Positions 27,196-35,527 of a stretch of DNA of 45,569 nt are shown piece after piece. The notes under the pieces were generated by a model. That model was not told the origin of the DNA. It did not search any database and saw only the letters and a program-made list of their open reading frames with translations. The DNA comes from Actinomadura flavalba DSM 45200. GTDB lineage: Bacteria > Actinomycetota > Actinomycetes > Streptosporangiales > Streptosporangiaceae. The DNA lies in contig NZ_KB894105.1 in NCBI RefSeq assembly GCF_000374305.1, forward strand, positions 1-45,569, given 5' to 3'. Within the stretch, counting starts at the first letter, position 1; the number at the start of each line of letters is the position of its first letter. Position numbers and translations under genes: made by a program.

Positions 27196-27960
27196 GTGGA
27201 CGTGTTTCAGCGCACCTACGGGGACTCGGCCGCGCCCTGGCGCATCTGGATGCCGGCGGTCGCCGTCCCCGAGCAGCACGAGAAGCAGTTGCACGTCCTG
27301 CTGTGGCAGGTGTGCGGTGACGCCGATCTCGTCGTCGGAGGCCGTGGTCACGCGCTGACGGCCGGGCACGCGCTGTGGATTCCGGTCGGCGTGCGGCACG
27401 AGTTCACGGTCGCGGCCAACTCGGTGACGATGCCGCTGTTCTTCGAGGCCGCCAACACCGCCACCACGCTGACCGAGCCCACGCTGGTGACCGTCGACCG
27501 CGACCTCCAGACGCTCATGCTGGCGTATACGGTGTCGTGGAACACGATCATCAAACCCACGCCGAACCTGGCCCGGCAGATCCTCGCCCTGATCGAGGAG
27601 AGCCCGGTGCTGTCCGCCGTGCTCCCGATGCCGTCGGGTGAACCGGCGCGGACCATCGCCGAGGCGCTGCGCTTCAACCCGGGCGACATCCGCAGCGTGG
27701 AGAAGCTGGCCGAGTCGGTGCACACGTCCGTGCGCACCGTCGAGCGGATGTTCCAGGCCGAGACCGGCATGACGCTCCGGCAGTGGCGCATCCGCAACCG
27801 GATGGAGGCCGCCGCCATCCTGCTGCGCTCGAACGCCTCCCCCGGCGCGGTCGCGCACCGGGTCGGCTACACGAACGCGAACGCGTTCCGCCGCGTGTTC
27901 AAGAGCCACTTCGGCATCTCGCCGGCCGAATACCTCGACCGCTACCGGGCTCAGCGGTGA
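27196..27960 (+). CDS. AraC-family transcriptional regulator
   Basis: This protein has about 254 residues. An N-terminal cupin-like sensor part (GGRGHALTAGHALWIPVGVRHEF) is followed by a C-terminal double helix-turn-helix (SVEKLAESVHTSVRTVERMF and GAVAHRVGYTNANAFRRVFK). The iron box upstream and the divergent uptake operon suggest an activator of siderophore genes, like YbtA-type regulators. The start is uncertain: GTG at 27196 is used here, GTG at 27202 has a better spaced AGAGGCGG, and the open frame reaches back to 27055 but would run through the iron box. Its 3' end overlaps the convergent next gene by 10 bases. Confidence 0.85.
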   Translation: MDVFQRTYGDSAAPWRIWMPAVAVPEQHEKQLHVLLWQVCGDADLVVGGRGHALTAGHALWIPVGVRHEFTVAANSVTMPLFFEAANTATTLTEPTLVTVDRDLQTLMLAYTVSWNTIIKPTPNLARQILALIEESPVLSAVLPMPSGEPARTIAEALRFNPGDIRSVEKLAESVHTSVRTVERMFQAETGMTLRQWRIRNRMEAAAILLRSNASPGAVAHRVGYTNANAFRRVFKSHFGISPAEYLDRYRAQR

Positions 27961-28796
27961 GCGTCGCCGGGAACGATCGTCCCGGCCCGCTCCAGTTCGC
28001 CGACGAGGTGGCGCAGGGAGTCGGCGCCGAGCTTGGCGATCTCGGCCGCCGGACGCTCCCGGTAGCCGGGGTTGAAGATCTCCAGCGACAGCGGCCCGCG
28101 ATAGCCGGACGCGACCACCGCCGCGACCGGGCCGAGCACGTCGAACTCCCCCTCGCCGGGGAAGCAGCGATGGTTGCGGCTCCACTGGAGGACGTCCATC
28201 TCCAGCCACGGCGCGTCGGCCACCTGGAGGAAGCTCACGGCGTCGCGCGGCAGGCCCGTCAGCACCGACGCGTCCTCCCCCGCCGCGTACAGGTGGAAGG
28301 TGTCCACGACGAGGGTGACGTTCGGGTGGTCCGCGCGCCGGACGGCGTCCCAGGCGTCGGCGACCCGGCTGATGTGGGTGCCCCAGGCCAGCGCCTCGAA
28401 CATCACCGTCATGCCGTGCTCGGCCGCCGCGTCGCCCAGGGCGGCGAGCTGGCCCGCCGTCAGGTCGCGGCTGGGGTCGGCGTCCGCGTCGGTGTTGGAC
28501 ACCACCAAGATCGCGTCGGCGCCGAGTGCGCGCATCACGTCCAGCTCGCCCCGGAAGCGGGTCAGGACGCCGCGGAACTCCTGCGCGGACACGCCCTCGG
28601 CGCGCCGGAACGGCTGGTAGAGGTCGATGGTGAGGCCCTGGTCGGCGCAGCGGCGGGCGCACTCGCGCGGCGTCATGCCGGATTTGCGCAGGTCGTCGTC
28701 GAGGAGTTCCAGGCCGTCGAAGCCCGCCGCCCCGATGGCGTCGATCTTCTCAAGGAGACTTCCGCCGAGGGACACGGTCGCCACGCACAACTTCAT
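27951..28796 (-). CDS. Probable 3-dehydroshikimate dehydratase (sugar-phosphate isomerase-like TIM barrel)
   Basis: This 281-residue TIM-barrel protein has segments I associate with bacterial 3-dehydroshikimate dehydratases (QuiC1 N-terminal domain, AsbF): ATVSLGGSLLEKIDAIGAAG at the start, LYQPFRRAEG, EALAWGTHISRVADAWDAVR, VDTFHLYAAG, and WSRNHRCFPGEGEF. The reaction makes protocatechuate (3,4-dihydroxybenzoate) from 3-dehydroshikimate. It stands alone under a double iron box, so iron starvation should induce it, which fits a role in making a catechol for a siderophore rather than quinate catabolism. The identity is from recalled family pattern; a generic sugar isomerase is the alternative. 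Confidence 0.78.
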   Translation of the reverse strand: MKLCVATVSLGGSLLEKIDAIGAAGFDGLELLDDDLRKSGMTPRECARRCADQGLTIDLYQPFRRAEGVSAQEFRGVLTRFRGELDVMRALGADAILVVSNTDADADPSRDLTAGQLAALGDAAAEHGMTVMFEALAWGTHISRVADAWDAVRRADHPNVTLVVDTFHLYAAGEDASVLTGLPRDAVSFLQVADAPWLEMDVLQWSRNHRCFPGEGEFDVLGPVAAVVASGYRGPLSLEIFNPGYRERPAAEIAKLGADSLRHLVGELERAGTIVPGDAHR

Positions 28797-28855
28797 CGTT
28801 TCTCAGCCTCACTTGTCACGGAACGGGGGGTTTCCACGAGTGCCCGACGGATGCT

Positions 28856-28908
28856 GGCGCAGTTAGGTTAGGTTAACCTAACAGAGGTTAACCTAACCTA
28901 ACTGCGCC
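28856..28908. promoter_or_regulatory. Large palindromic double iron box
   Basis: Perfect 24-base inverted arms (28856-28879 and 28885-28908) are separated by AACAG. The left arm with the loop contains TTAGGTTAGGTTAACCTAA (28863-28881), one base from the IdeR consensus. The right arm holds a second, mirror-image box (28883-28901). It lies 60 bases upstream of the dehydratase start. Confidence 0.88.
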
Positions 28909-28947
28909 GGATGTCCAGAGGCCGAGCGGACGAAGGCGGGCATGAGA

Positions 28948-28986
28948 AGAGCCCGCCCCCACCGGGCTGCGGTGGAGGCGGGCTCT
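28948..28986 (-). terminator. Terminator hairpin after the lipase gene
   Basis: A 16-base stem with one mismatch (AGAGCCCGCCCCCACC / GGTGGAGGCGGGCTCT) and a 7-base loop lies 12 bases past the lipase stop. It should stop lipase transcripts before the iron-boxed promoter. There is no T tract, as is common in actinobacteria. Confidence 0.7.
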
Positions 28987-28997
28987 GGCCGGGCGGA

Positions 28998-30236
28998 CTA
29001 GCAGTTGCTCTTGGCGGGCTTGTCCTGGAAGCGGTCGGTCAGGAAGTTGACGGCGTCCGGCCACGCCCGGAGGAAGCCGGTGGCGTGCTCGGCGGCGCCG
29101 TAGGTCTTCCAGGTGAGGTTGGTGCCGAGCTTGCACCAGTCGCGGTGCAGGGCGTCGCCCTGCTCGAAGCCGACGAGCTGGTCCACGAACGCGTGGCTCT
29201 GGAAGACCGGCACGGTGGGCTTGACGGTGCCGAGCTTGTTCTCGTTGAACCGCGCCTTCCAGGCCGGGTCGTTGAGGATGTCGCGGGTGGAGAAGTCCGC
29301 GATGCGGCGGAAGACCGTGGCGCCGAGGGCCGGGACGACGTCGAAGCTGACCAGGCAGAGGTTCTGGAAGTCCTGCTTCAGCTTCTTGCCGGCGTCGTTG
29401 AGGGCGCCGTCGATGTTCAGCTCGGGGTAGGCGGCGTCGAAGCCGAGACCGGCCATGAACATCAGGCCCGCGCCCAGACCGCCGTCGAGGAACTTGCCCA
29501 TGGCGACCGGGTCGGCGGGGACGCCGCCCGCCGAGACGCCCTTGAGGTTCAGTTCGGGCGCGTAGCTGCCCGCCAGCTCGGCGGCCCATCCGGCGGTGCT
29601 GCCGCCCTGGGAGTAGCCCGCGACCGCGACCGGCCCGGCCGGGTCGAGCCCGGCCTCGGGCAGGCGCTGCGCGGCGCGCACGACGTCCAGCGCGTTGCGT
29701 CCGGCGGCGCGGCCCACGATGTAGGGGTGCGGGCCGGGGGTGCCGAGGCCCTGCATGTCGGTGACGACGACGGCCCAGCCCTTGTTGACCAGGTCGTTGA
29801 TGGTGAACTGCTCGTAGTCCAGGCCGGTCGTCATCGTGTAGGACGGGGCACACTGGTCGCCGATGCCGCGCGTGCCGACCGTGTACGAGACGACGGGCCG
29901 CTTGCCCTTGCCCGTCCACGGCTTGTCGGGCACCAGGACGGTTCCGGACACGGCGGTCGGCGCGCCCTTGGCGTCCTCGGAGCGGTAGAGGACCTGCCAC
30001 GACTTGACCGAGGGCGCGAGCGCGAACTTGGCCTGACGCGACCGGATGACGTCGCCGGGCTTGCCCGCCGGGAGCGGGGACGGCGGCTGGTAGAACGGGT
30101 CGTCCTGGGGCAGGACGGGCTCCGGCGCCGCGGACGCGGAGGTCGCGGGCAGCACGGCCGCCGCCGTGCCGAAGGCCAGGACGGCCGCCTGCACCAGACG
30201 GGAGACGCGGCGGCGCCGCACGGGGTGGTTGCTCAT
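28998..30236 (-). CDS. Secreted lipase (LIP family triacylglycerol lipase)
   Basis: This 412-residue protein has an arginine-rich N-terminus plus a hydrophobic segment ending ATSASAA (signal peptide, cleavage near residue 38). The mature part is an alpha/beta hydrolase with nucleophile motif VAGYSQGGSTAG, a likely acid/His pair near QSHAFVDQLV and AAEHATGF, and the YTVGTRGIGDQCAPS segment of secretory lipases. I chose the ATG at 30236 since it begins the signal peptide; the longer frame to 30332 adds Pro-rich non-signal sequence. It is a single gene followed by a terminator and is not obviously linked to iron. Confidence 0.9.
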   Translation of the reverse strand: MSNHPVRRRRVSRLVQAAVLAFGTAAAVLPATSASAAPEPVLPQDDPFYQPPSPLPAGKPGDVIRSRQAKFALAPSVKSWQVLYRSEDAKGAPTAVSGTVLVPDKPWTGKGKRPVVSYTVGTRGIGDQCAPSYTMTTGLDYEQFTINDLVNKGWAVVVTDMQGLGTPGPHPYIVGRAAGRNALDVVRAAQRLPEAGLDPAGPVAVAGYSQGGSTAGWAAELAGSYAPELNLKGVSAGGVPADPVAMGKFLDGGLGAGLMFMAGLGFDAAYPELNIDGALNDAGKKLKQDFQNLCLVSFDVVPALGATVFRRIADFSTRDILNDPAWKARFNENKLGTVKPTVPVFQSHAFVDQLVGFEQGDALHRDWCKLGTNLTWKTYGAAEHATGFLRAWPDAVNFLTDRFQDKPAKSNC

Positions 30237-30424
30237 GGAACTCGGCCCTTCGGGGGAGGGAGCACCCGGGAACGGCCGGGCACCAGAGACGCAGACGTAC
30301 TCTCGGGCATCCCTCGCGGTGTGACTAGGCACACAGGAACCAAATTGGACGTGCCTCTAATAATACGGCGACGAAGTTTCCCGCCCCACCTCCCCTGACC
30401 TGACCCGCGTGTAAAGTCTCCTGC
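30237..30424. other. Divergent intergenic region between the lipase and IclR genes
   Basis: This region of 188 bases contains an AT-rich patch (CTAATAATACGG, 30357-30368) that stands out in this GC-rich DNA and probably marks promoter sequence. ACACAGGAAC (30331-30340) resembles the CAGGA half-sites seen upstream of the transporter and catabolic operons. No convincing -35/-10 pair was found on either strand. Confidence 0.35.
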
Positions 30425-31210
30425 ATGACAGGACAGCGGGCGAGCGGGTACCGAGAGCGCAATTCGACGGCCGATCGCGCCCTCGACATCCTCCTGCTCT
30501 TCGACGACGGACGGCTCGTGGTCGGCGGGCAGGAGGTCGCCGACCAGCTCGGCGTCGCGCGCTCGACGGCGTACCGGTATCTCCAGAGCCTGGTGGCGTC
30601 GGGGTTCATCGAGGAACAGCGGCCCGCCGGATACCGGCTGGGGCCGCGGGTGTTCGAGCTGGCGCGGCTGGCCCGCAAGGGGGTCGGGCTGTCGGAGATC
30701 GCCCGTCCGGTGATGCGCGACCTGGTCGAGACGGTGGGCGAGGCGGCGCTGCTCACCCGGCGCGCGGGCGCCACGGTCGTCTGCCTCGAACGGGAGGAGA
30801 CCGACCATCCGGTGCGTCTCTCCTACGAGCGCGGCCACGTCCTGCCGATCAACGCGGGCGCGGCGGCGCTCGTGCTGCTGGCCTGGGCGCCCGAGAAGGA
30901 GGTCGCGGACGTCATCGAGCAGAGCGGGCTGCCGCGCTTCACCGGCGCCACCGTGACGGACGCCGACGTGCTGCGCGAACGCCTCGCGGAGATCCGGGCG
31001 TCCGGCGTCGCCGTCACCCGGGGCGAGCTGGACGCCGACGTGCTCGGCGTCGCCGCGCCCATCCGGGACGAGCGGGGCGACGTCGTCGCGGCGGTGAGCA
31101 TCGCCGCGCTGTCGCACCGGGTGCCCGAGGAGCGGGTGCCGGAGGTCGCGGCGGCCGTCCGCGCCGCCGCCGCGACGATCACCGAGCGGCTGGCCGTCGT
31201 CGCGTCCTGA
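30425..31210 (+). CDS. IclR-family transcriptional regulator
   Basis: This 261-residue protein has an N-terminal winged helix (STADRALDILLLF, VADQLGVARSTAYRYLQSL) and a C-terminal IclR effector domain (LLTRRAGATVVCLERE, LPINAGAAALVLLAW, VAAPIRDERGDVVAAVSIA). IclR proteins commonly control aromatic-acid catabolism and uptake in response to a pathway compound. It precedes the transporter genes, is separated from them by a strong terminator, and is the likely regulator of the downstream importer and catabolic operon. Confidence 0.92.
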   Translation: MTGQRASGYRERNSTADRALDILLLFDDGRLVVGGQEVADQLGVARSTAYRYLQSLVASGFIEEQRPAGYRLGPRVFELARLARKGVGLSEIARPVMRDLVETVGEAALLTRRAGATVVCLEREETDHPVRLSYERGHVLPINAGAAALVLLAWAPEKEVADVIEQSGLPRFTGATVTDADVLRERLAEIRASGVAVTRGELDADVLGVAAPIRDERGDVVAAVSIAALSHRVPEERVPEVAAAVRAAAATITERLAVVAS

Positions 31211-31229
31211 CCTGCGGGCACCCCCGCCG

Positions 31230-31263
31230 AGACCCCGGAGAGCCCTCTCCGGGGTCTTTTTTT
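31230..31263 (+). terminator. Intrinsic terminator after the IclR gene
   Basis: A perfect 13-base stem (AGACCCCGGAGAG / CTCTCCGGGGTCT) with a 2-base loop is followed by seven Ts (31257-31263). This is the strongest terminator in the window. Confidence 0.93.
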
Positions 31264-31345
31264 CGGTCCTCGCGCCGACCCCCTCCGGACCAGCGCGAAG
31301 GGCACGTCTTACCAGCTCAGCGGCTTATCGCCTATTTTGGACGCG

Positions 31346-31378
31346 TGTCCCCCGTCACATGGTCATGTGACGCGGACA
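31346..31378. promoter_or_regulatory. Palindrome upstream of the ABC importer promoter
   Basis: GTCACATG (31354-31361) and CATGTGAC (31364-31371) are perfect arms two bases apart, with outer TGTCC and GGACA arms. It lies 12 bases before the predicted -35, a position suited to an activator. Confidence 0.6.
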
Positions 31379-31389
31379 ACAGCGACCCC

Positions 31390-31418
31390 TTGTCGCGACC
31401 TCATCCCAGTTGCATAAT
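31390..31418 (+). promoter_or_regulatory. Sigma-70-like promoter of the ABC importer operon
   Basis: TTGTCG (31390-31395), 17 bases, then CATAAT (31413-31418). The predicted transcript start near 31425 leaves a leader of about 44 bases to the lipoprotein ATG. Confidence 0.6.
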
Positions 31419-31427
31419 TCAGGACCA

Positions 31428-31448
31428 GTGTCCCGCAAAGCGAGACAC
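31428..31448. promoter_or_regulatory. Probable operator at the transcript start of the ABC importer operon
   Basis: This is an imperfect 21-base palindrome, GTGTCCCGC-AAA-GCGAGACAC, with one mismatch. Placed just past the predicted start site it would act as a repressor site, plausibly for the adjacent IclR protein. Confidence 0.55.
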
Positions 31449-31468
31449 GTCCGAGGAGGAGGGATCGG

Positions 31469-32620
31469 ATGAGGCTCCACCCCATGCGGCCGGGCACGCG
31501 CCGGCCGTGGAAGCCCGTCGTCGCGGCGACACTGCTGACGTTGCTCGCGGGGGCCACGGCCGCCTGCGGCTCGGACGGCGGGGACGAGGCCGCCATCGCC
31601 AAGGCGGCCGACGCCGCCAAGGCGCGGCTCGCCGACAACCCCGCCCTCGCCGAACTCGTCGAGGCCGCCAAGAAGGAGGGCGCGCTCAACCTCAACTGGG
31701 GCTTCGACGGCCGCGACACCGGCAAGGTCCTGATCGACATGTTCAAGAAGGCGTACGGCCTGGACATCAAGGTCACGCTGACGCCCAACCAGAACCAGCC
31801 GGGCAACGCCGCCAAGCTCTCCCAGGAGTACAAGGCCAAGTCGCCCGCCTCCACCGACGCCTACGTCGGCAGCCCCGAACTGGTCCTCGGCCTCGGCCCG
31901 GAGAACGACGACGTCCTGGAGAAGGTCGACTGGGCGTCGTTCGCCCCTTGGACCAAGGGCCTGGCGAGCGACAACGGCGCCGCGCTGACGTTCGTGGACC
32001 TGATCCCCGGCTTCACCTACAACACCACGCAGCTCCCCGAGAACGAGGTGCCCGCCACCGCGCAGGACGTCCTCAAGGTCACCAAGCCCGTCGCCAGCAC
32101 CCCCTACGCCGCGCAGTTCAACGTGCTCGCCACCGACGAGATCATGGGCCCGGACAAGCTGCGGACCTACCTCAGGAACTACAAGGCCGCCGGGTTCCTC
32201 GGCTGCGGCGAGCTGAACCGGATCGCCTCCGGCGAGTTCGCCGCGATGTGGATCTCGTGCGGCAAGAACATCGCGGAGGTCTTCGCCGCGCAGGGGGCGC
32301 CGCTCAAGACGGCCGTGCTCAAGGACGCGGGGATCACCTCCACCCGGTACGTCGCCGTGCCGAAGCACGCCCAGCACCCGAACGCCGCCAAGCTGTGGGT
32401 GACGTGGCTGCTGACGCCCGAGGCGCAGAAGATCGTCTTCGAGCACGACTTCGCCGACAACACCCGGATCCCCGGCAGCCGGACCGCCCAGCAGTTCGCC
32501 GAGTACGAGGCGCAGGGCGTGAAGTTCACCCGGGTCGACTACGAGTTCGCCCTGTCCCACCCCAAGGTGTACAACCCGAAGTTCAAGGGTGAGCTGGTCA
32601 AACTCCTGACGGTCAAATGA
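31469..32620 (+). CDS. ABC transporter substrate-binding lipoprotein (ferric/spermidine-type)
   Basis: This 383-residue protein has a basic start, a hydrophobic stretch and a lipobox-like GATAACG-type site ending in Cys near residue 31. The body is a class of periplasmic-binding fold found with FbpB-type permeases (GALNLNWGFDGRDTGKVL near the start, NAAKLWVTWLLTPEAQKIVF near the end). GAGGAGGGA gives a good ribosome site. The substrate is unknown; setting beside aromatic catabolic genes and an IclR regulator favours an organic acid over iron. Its stop overlaps the permease start (ATGA). Confidence 0.88.
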   Translation: MRLHPMRPGTRRPWKPVVAATLLTLLAGATAACGSDGGDEAAIAKAADAAKARLADNPALAELVEAAKKEGALNLNWGFDGRDTGKVLIDMFKKAYGLDIKVTLTPNQNQPGNAAKLSQEYKAKSPASTDAYVGSPELVLGLGPENDDVLEKVDWASFAPWTKGLASDNGAALTFVDLIPGFTYNTTQLPENEVPATAQDVLKVTKPVASTPYAAQFNVLATDEIMGPDKLRTYLRNYKAAGFLGCGELNRIASGEFAAMWISCGKNIAEVFAAQGAPLKTAVLKDAGITSTRYVAVPKHAQHPNAAKLWVTWLLTPEAQKIVFEHDFADNTRIPGSRTAQQFAEYEAQGVKFTRVDYEFALSHPKVYNPKFKGELVKLLTVK

Positions 32621-34383
32621 CGCAGCTCACCACCGCCCCCGCTCCCGCGGCGCCGCCGGAACCGCCGGACACCCGGCCGTCCCGGCGGCGCCCCGGCGCC
32701 CTGGGCGTCCTCACCGCGCTCATCAGCATCCCGGCGCTGTGCGTCGTCGGCCTGCTCGCGCTCGTCGGCTACCTCGGCTTCCGCGTCCAGGGCTCGCCCG
32801 ACGGCGCGTTCACGCTGGGAAACTACCGCGCGCTGTTCGGGAACGCGCAGGTGTGGGACGTCGTGCAGAACACGGTCGTCTACGTCGGCGTGACGCTCGT
32901 CGTGGCGCTGTTCTTCGGCACCGCCATCGCCCTGCTGGTGGAGCGCACCGACTTCGGCTGGGAGCGCACGATCGGCACCATCATGGTGCTGCGCCTGCTC
33001 ATCCCCGGCTTCTTCACCGCGATGGGCTGGATCTTCCTGTTCCACCCGCGCATCGGCGCGATCAACCAGTGGGCCATGGACGGGCTCGGGCTGGCGAGCG
33101 CGCCGATCAACATCGTCTCGCTCGTCGGCATGGGCGTCGTCGAGGGGCTGGCGCTGTCGGCGCTCGTCTTCACCATGGTGTCGTCCGGGCTGCGCTCGCT
33201 GGACGGGTCGCTGGAGGAGGCGGCGCGCGCGTCCGGCGCCCGGCCGTGGACGGTCCTGCGCCGCGTCACGCTGCCGCTGATCTACCCGAGCCTGCTCGGC
33301 GCCGGGCTGTTCGCCGGGACCATCGCGATCTCGTCGCTGGACATCCCGCTGATCATGGGCCTGTCCAACCGGATCTACGTGTTCAGCAGCTACCTGTACG
33401 TCGCGACGAACCCCTCGGCGGGCCAGCCGGAGTACGGCGTCCCGGCGGCGTTCAGCGCCGTGATGATCCTGCTCGCGCTGGGGTTCAGCCTCTGGTACCA
33501 GCGGACGCTGCGCGCGGGCCGCAAGTACCAGGTCGTCTCCGGCAAGGGCTACCGCCCGGCCCGCGTCCGGCTCGGCCGGTGGCGCTGGGCCGCGTGGCTG
33601 CTCGTCGGCGGCTACGTGCTCTGGTCGATCGTGCTGCCGATGCTCATGGTCGTCTGGATCTCGCTGCTGCCGTTCGTGCAGAAGCCGTCGGCCGCCGCGA
33701 TGAACGTGGTGTCGCTGGACAACTACGCGAACCTGGACTGGTCGTTCGTCGGGCGCGGGCTCACCACGTCGATCAAGCTGATGGTGCTGGCGCCGACGCT
33801 GGCGGTGCTGATGAGCCTGGCGTTCGCGTTCGTCGTCGTCCGGTCGCGGTCGCGCGGCCGGTTCGTCTACGACCTGGTCGCGTTCCTGCCGCAGGCGGTG
33901 CCGAGCACGGTCTTCGCGTTCGGCGCGATGATCGCGGCGCTGTACTGGACGCAGGGCTGGTACGGCCTGTACGGCACGCTGACGCTGCTCGTCGTGGTCA
34001 CCGCGCTGATCCAGCTCGCGTTCGGCACCCGCATGTTCAACGCCGGGCTGCTCCAGATCCACACCGAGCTGGAGGAGGCCGCCGCGATGTCGGGCGCGTC
34101 CACCTGGACGGCCGTCCGCCGCATCACGCTGCCGCTGCTGCGGCCCGTCGTGACCTACACGTGGCTGTGGCTGGCCCTGCTCAGCCTCCGCGACCTGACC
34201 GTGCCGACACTGATCGGCGGGCAGGACACGCTCACGCTCTCGGTGGCGTCGTGGACGCTCTTCAACACCGGTCAGGTGGGCGCCTCGTCCGCCCTGACCC
34301 TGCTGATGATCGGTCTCATGACCCCGGTCGTGGTGCTGTTCCTGCTGCTCACGCGCAAGAACGAAGGGAAGGCGATCTCATGA
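32617..34383 (+). CDS. ABC transporter fused permease (FbpB type)
   Basis: This 588-residue protein consists of two permease halves in one chain, about 12 hydrophobic segments. Each half has its EAA coupling loop: EEAARASGARPWTVLRRVTLPL (about residue 205) and EEAAAMSGASTWTAVRRITLPL (about residue 490). It is coupled to its neighbours by ATGA overlaps on both sides. Confidence 0.93.
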   Translation: MTQLTTAPAPAAPPEPPDTRPSRRRPGALGVLTALISIPALCVVGLLALVGYLGFRVQGSPDGAFTLGNYRALFGNAQVWDVVQNTVVYVGVTLVVALFFGTAIALLVERTDFGWERTIGTIMVLRLLIPGFFTAMGWIFLFHPRIGAINQWAMDGLGLASAPINIVSLVGMGVVEGLALSALVFTMVSSGLRSLDGSLEEAARASGARPWTVLRRVTLPLIYPSLLGAGLFAGTIAISSLDIPLIMGLSNRIYVFSSYLYVATNPSAGQPEYGVPAAFSAVMILLALGFSLWYQRTLRAGRKYQVVSGKGYRPARVRLGRWRWAAWLLVGGYVLWSIVLPMLMVVWISLLPFVQKPSAAAMNVVSLDNYANLDWSFVGRGLTTSIKLMVLAPTLAVLMSLAFAFVVVRSRSRGRFVYDLVAFLPQAVPSTVFAFGAMIAALYWTQGWYGLYGTLTLLVVVTALIQLAFGTRMFNAGLLQIHTELEEAAAMSGASTWTAVRRITLPLLRPVVTYTWLWLALLSLRDLTVPTLIGGQDTLTLSVASWTLFNTGQVGASSALTLLMIGLMTPVVVLFLLLTRKNEGKAIS

Positions 34384-35459
34384 CGGGGACGCCGCTGGCG
34401 GTCCACGGGCTGCGCAAGGGGTTCGCCGACCGCGGCACGACCGTCCAGGCCATCGACGACGTCGGGTTCGACGTCCGCGAGGGCGAGATCTACACGCTGC
34501 TCGGCCCGTCCGGCTGCGGCAAGACCTCGACGCTGCGCGCCGTCGCCGGGCTGGAGCGCCCGGACGAGGGCCGCATCGTCATCGACGGCACGGTCGTGAC
34601 CGAGACGGGCTGCTTCGTGCCGCCCGAGCGGCGCGACATCGGCATGGTGTTCCAGAGCTACGGCATCTGGCCGCACATGAACGTCTTCGAGAACGCGGCG
34701 TTCCCGCTCAAGGTCGGCCGCGCCAAGGTGCCGAAGAAGGAGGTCCGGCAGCGCGTGGAGAGCGCGCTGGCGGCCGTGCACCTGGCGGGCTACGAGGGCC
34801 GGATGGCGACGCAGCTCTCCGGCGGGCAGCAGCAGCGCCTCGCGCTCGCCCGCGCGCTCGTCCGCCGCCCGAAGCTGCTGCTGCTGGACGAGCCGCTGTC
34901 GAACCTGGACGCCAAGCTGCGCCAGGCGATGCGCGCCGAACTGGCCACGCTCCAGCAGGAGCTGGGCGTCACGACGCTGTTCGTCACGCACGACCAGGAC
35001 GAGGCGCTGAGCATGTCCAGCCGGATCGCGGTGATGCAGGCCGGACGGATCGTCCAGGAGGGCACGCCGCGCGACGTCTACCAGCGTCCGGCGACGCGGT
35101 TCGTGGCCGACTTCGTCGGGACGACGAACTTCCTGGACGGCACCTGCGCGGCGGGCGGCCGGGTCGAGACGACCGTGGGCGCGTTCGACGTCGCCGGGGA
35201 CGGCGGGCGGGCGGGCGCGGACGTCGTGCTCGCGGTCCGTCCCGAGTCCGTCCGGCTGCACACCGACGAGCCGGTCGGCACGCCGAACGTGGTGAAGGGC
35301 GAGGTCGAGCGGGTGATGTTCGTGGGCGAGTGCGTGGACTGCCACGTCCGCGTCGGGGACGCGGTGTGGGTGACGCGCCAGGACCCGGGGCTGGCCGCCC
35401 GCAGCGGGGACGGCGTGTGGCTGGAGCTGCCCGCCGACCGGATCTCGGTCATCGCCTGA
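34380..35459 (+). CDS. ABC transporter ATP-binding protein (PotA/FbpC type)
   Basis: This 359-residue protein has Walker A GPSGCGKTS, Q-loop FQSYGIWPHM, signature LSGGQQQR, Walker B LLLDEPLSNLD, switch His VTHDQDEA and a C-terminal TOBE-type domain of about 110 residues. It completes a three-gene importer with the preceding lipoprotein and permease, and starts by ATGA overlap. Confidence 0.94.
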   Translation: MTGTPLAVHGLRKGFADRGTTVQAIDDVGFDVREGEIYTLLGPSGCGKTSTLRAVAGLERPDEGRIVIDGTVVTETGCFVPPERRDIGMVFQSYGIWPHMNVFENAAFPLKVGRAKVPKKEVRQRVESALAAVHLAGYEGRMATQLSGGQQQRLALARALVRRPKLLLLDEPLSNLDAKLRQAMRAELATLQQELGVTTLFVTHDQDEALSMSSRIAVMQAGRIVQEGTPRDVYQRPATRFVADFVGTTNFLDGTCAAGGRVETTVGAFDVAGDGGRAGADVVLAVRPESVRLHTDEPVGTPNVVKGEVERVMFVGECVDCHVRVGDAVWVTRQDPGLAARSGDGVWLELPADRISVIA

Positions 35460-35484
35460 CGGGCCGGACGGTGCCGGAAAGGCG

Positions 35485-35515
35485 GAAGGCGCGGTGCCGG
35501 TGGCACCGCGCCTTC
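35485..35515. terminator. Terminator between convergent ABC and VOC genes
   Basis: A perfect 14-base stem (GAAGGCGCGGTGCC / GGCACCGCGCCTTC) with loop GGT lies 25 bases past the ABC stop and 12 bases past the convergent VOC stop. It probably works in both directions; there is no T tract. Confidence 0.8.
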
Positions 35516-35527
35516 AGTTCCGGTGGC

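Noticed and set aside
28856..28908. The large inverted repeat as a transcription terminator
   Set aside because: It matches the iron-box consensus, lies upstream of a gene, and a separate GC-rich terminator already follows the lipase gene.
31469..35459. A ferric iron importer belonging to the siderophore system
   Set aside because: There is no iron box upstream and it adjoins an IclR regulator and catabolic genes, so an organic-acid substrate is more likely; iron is not excluded.
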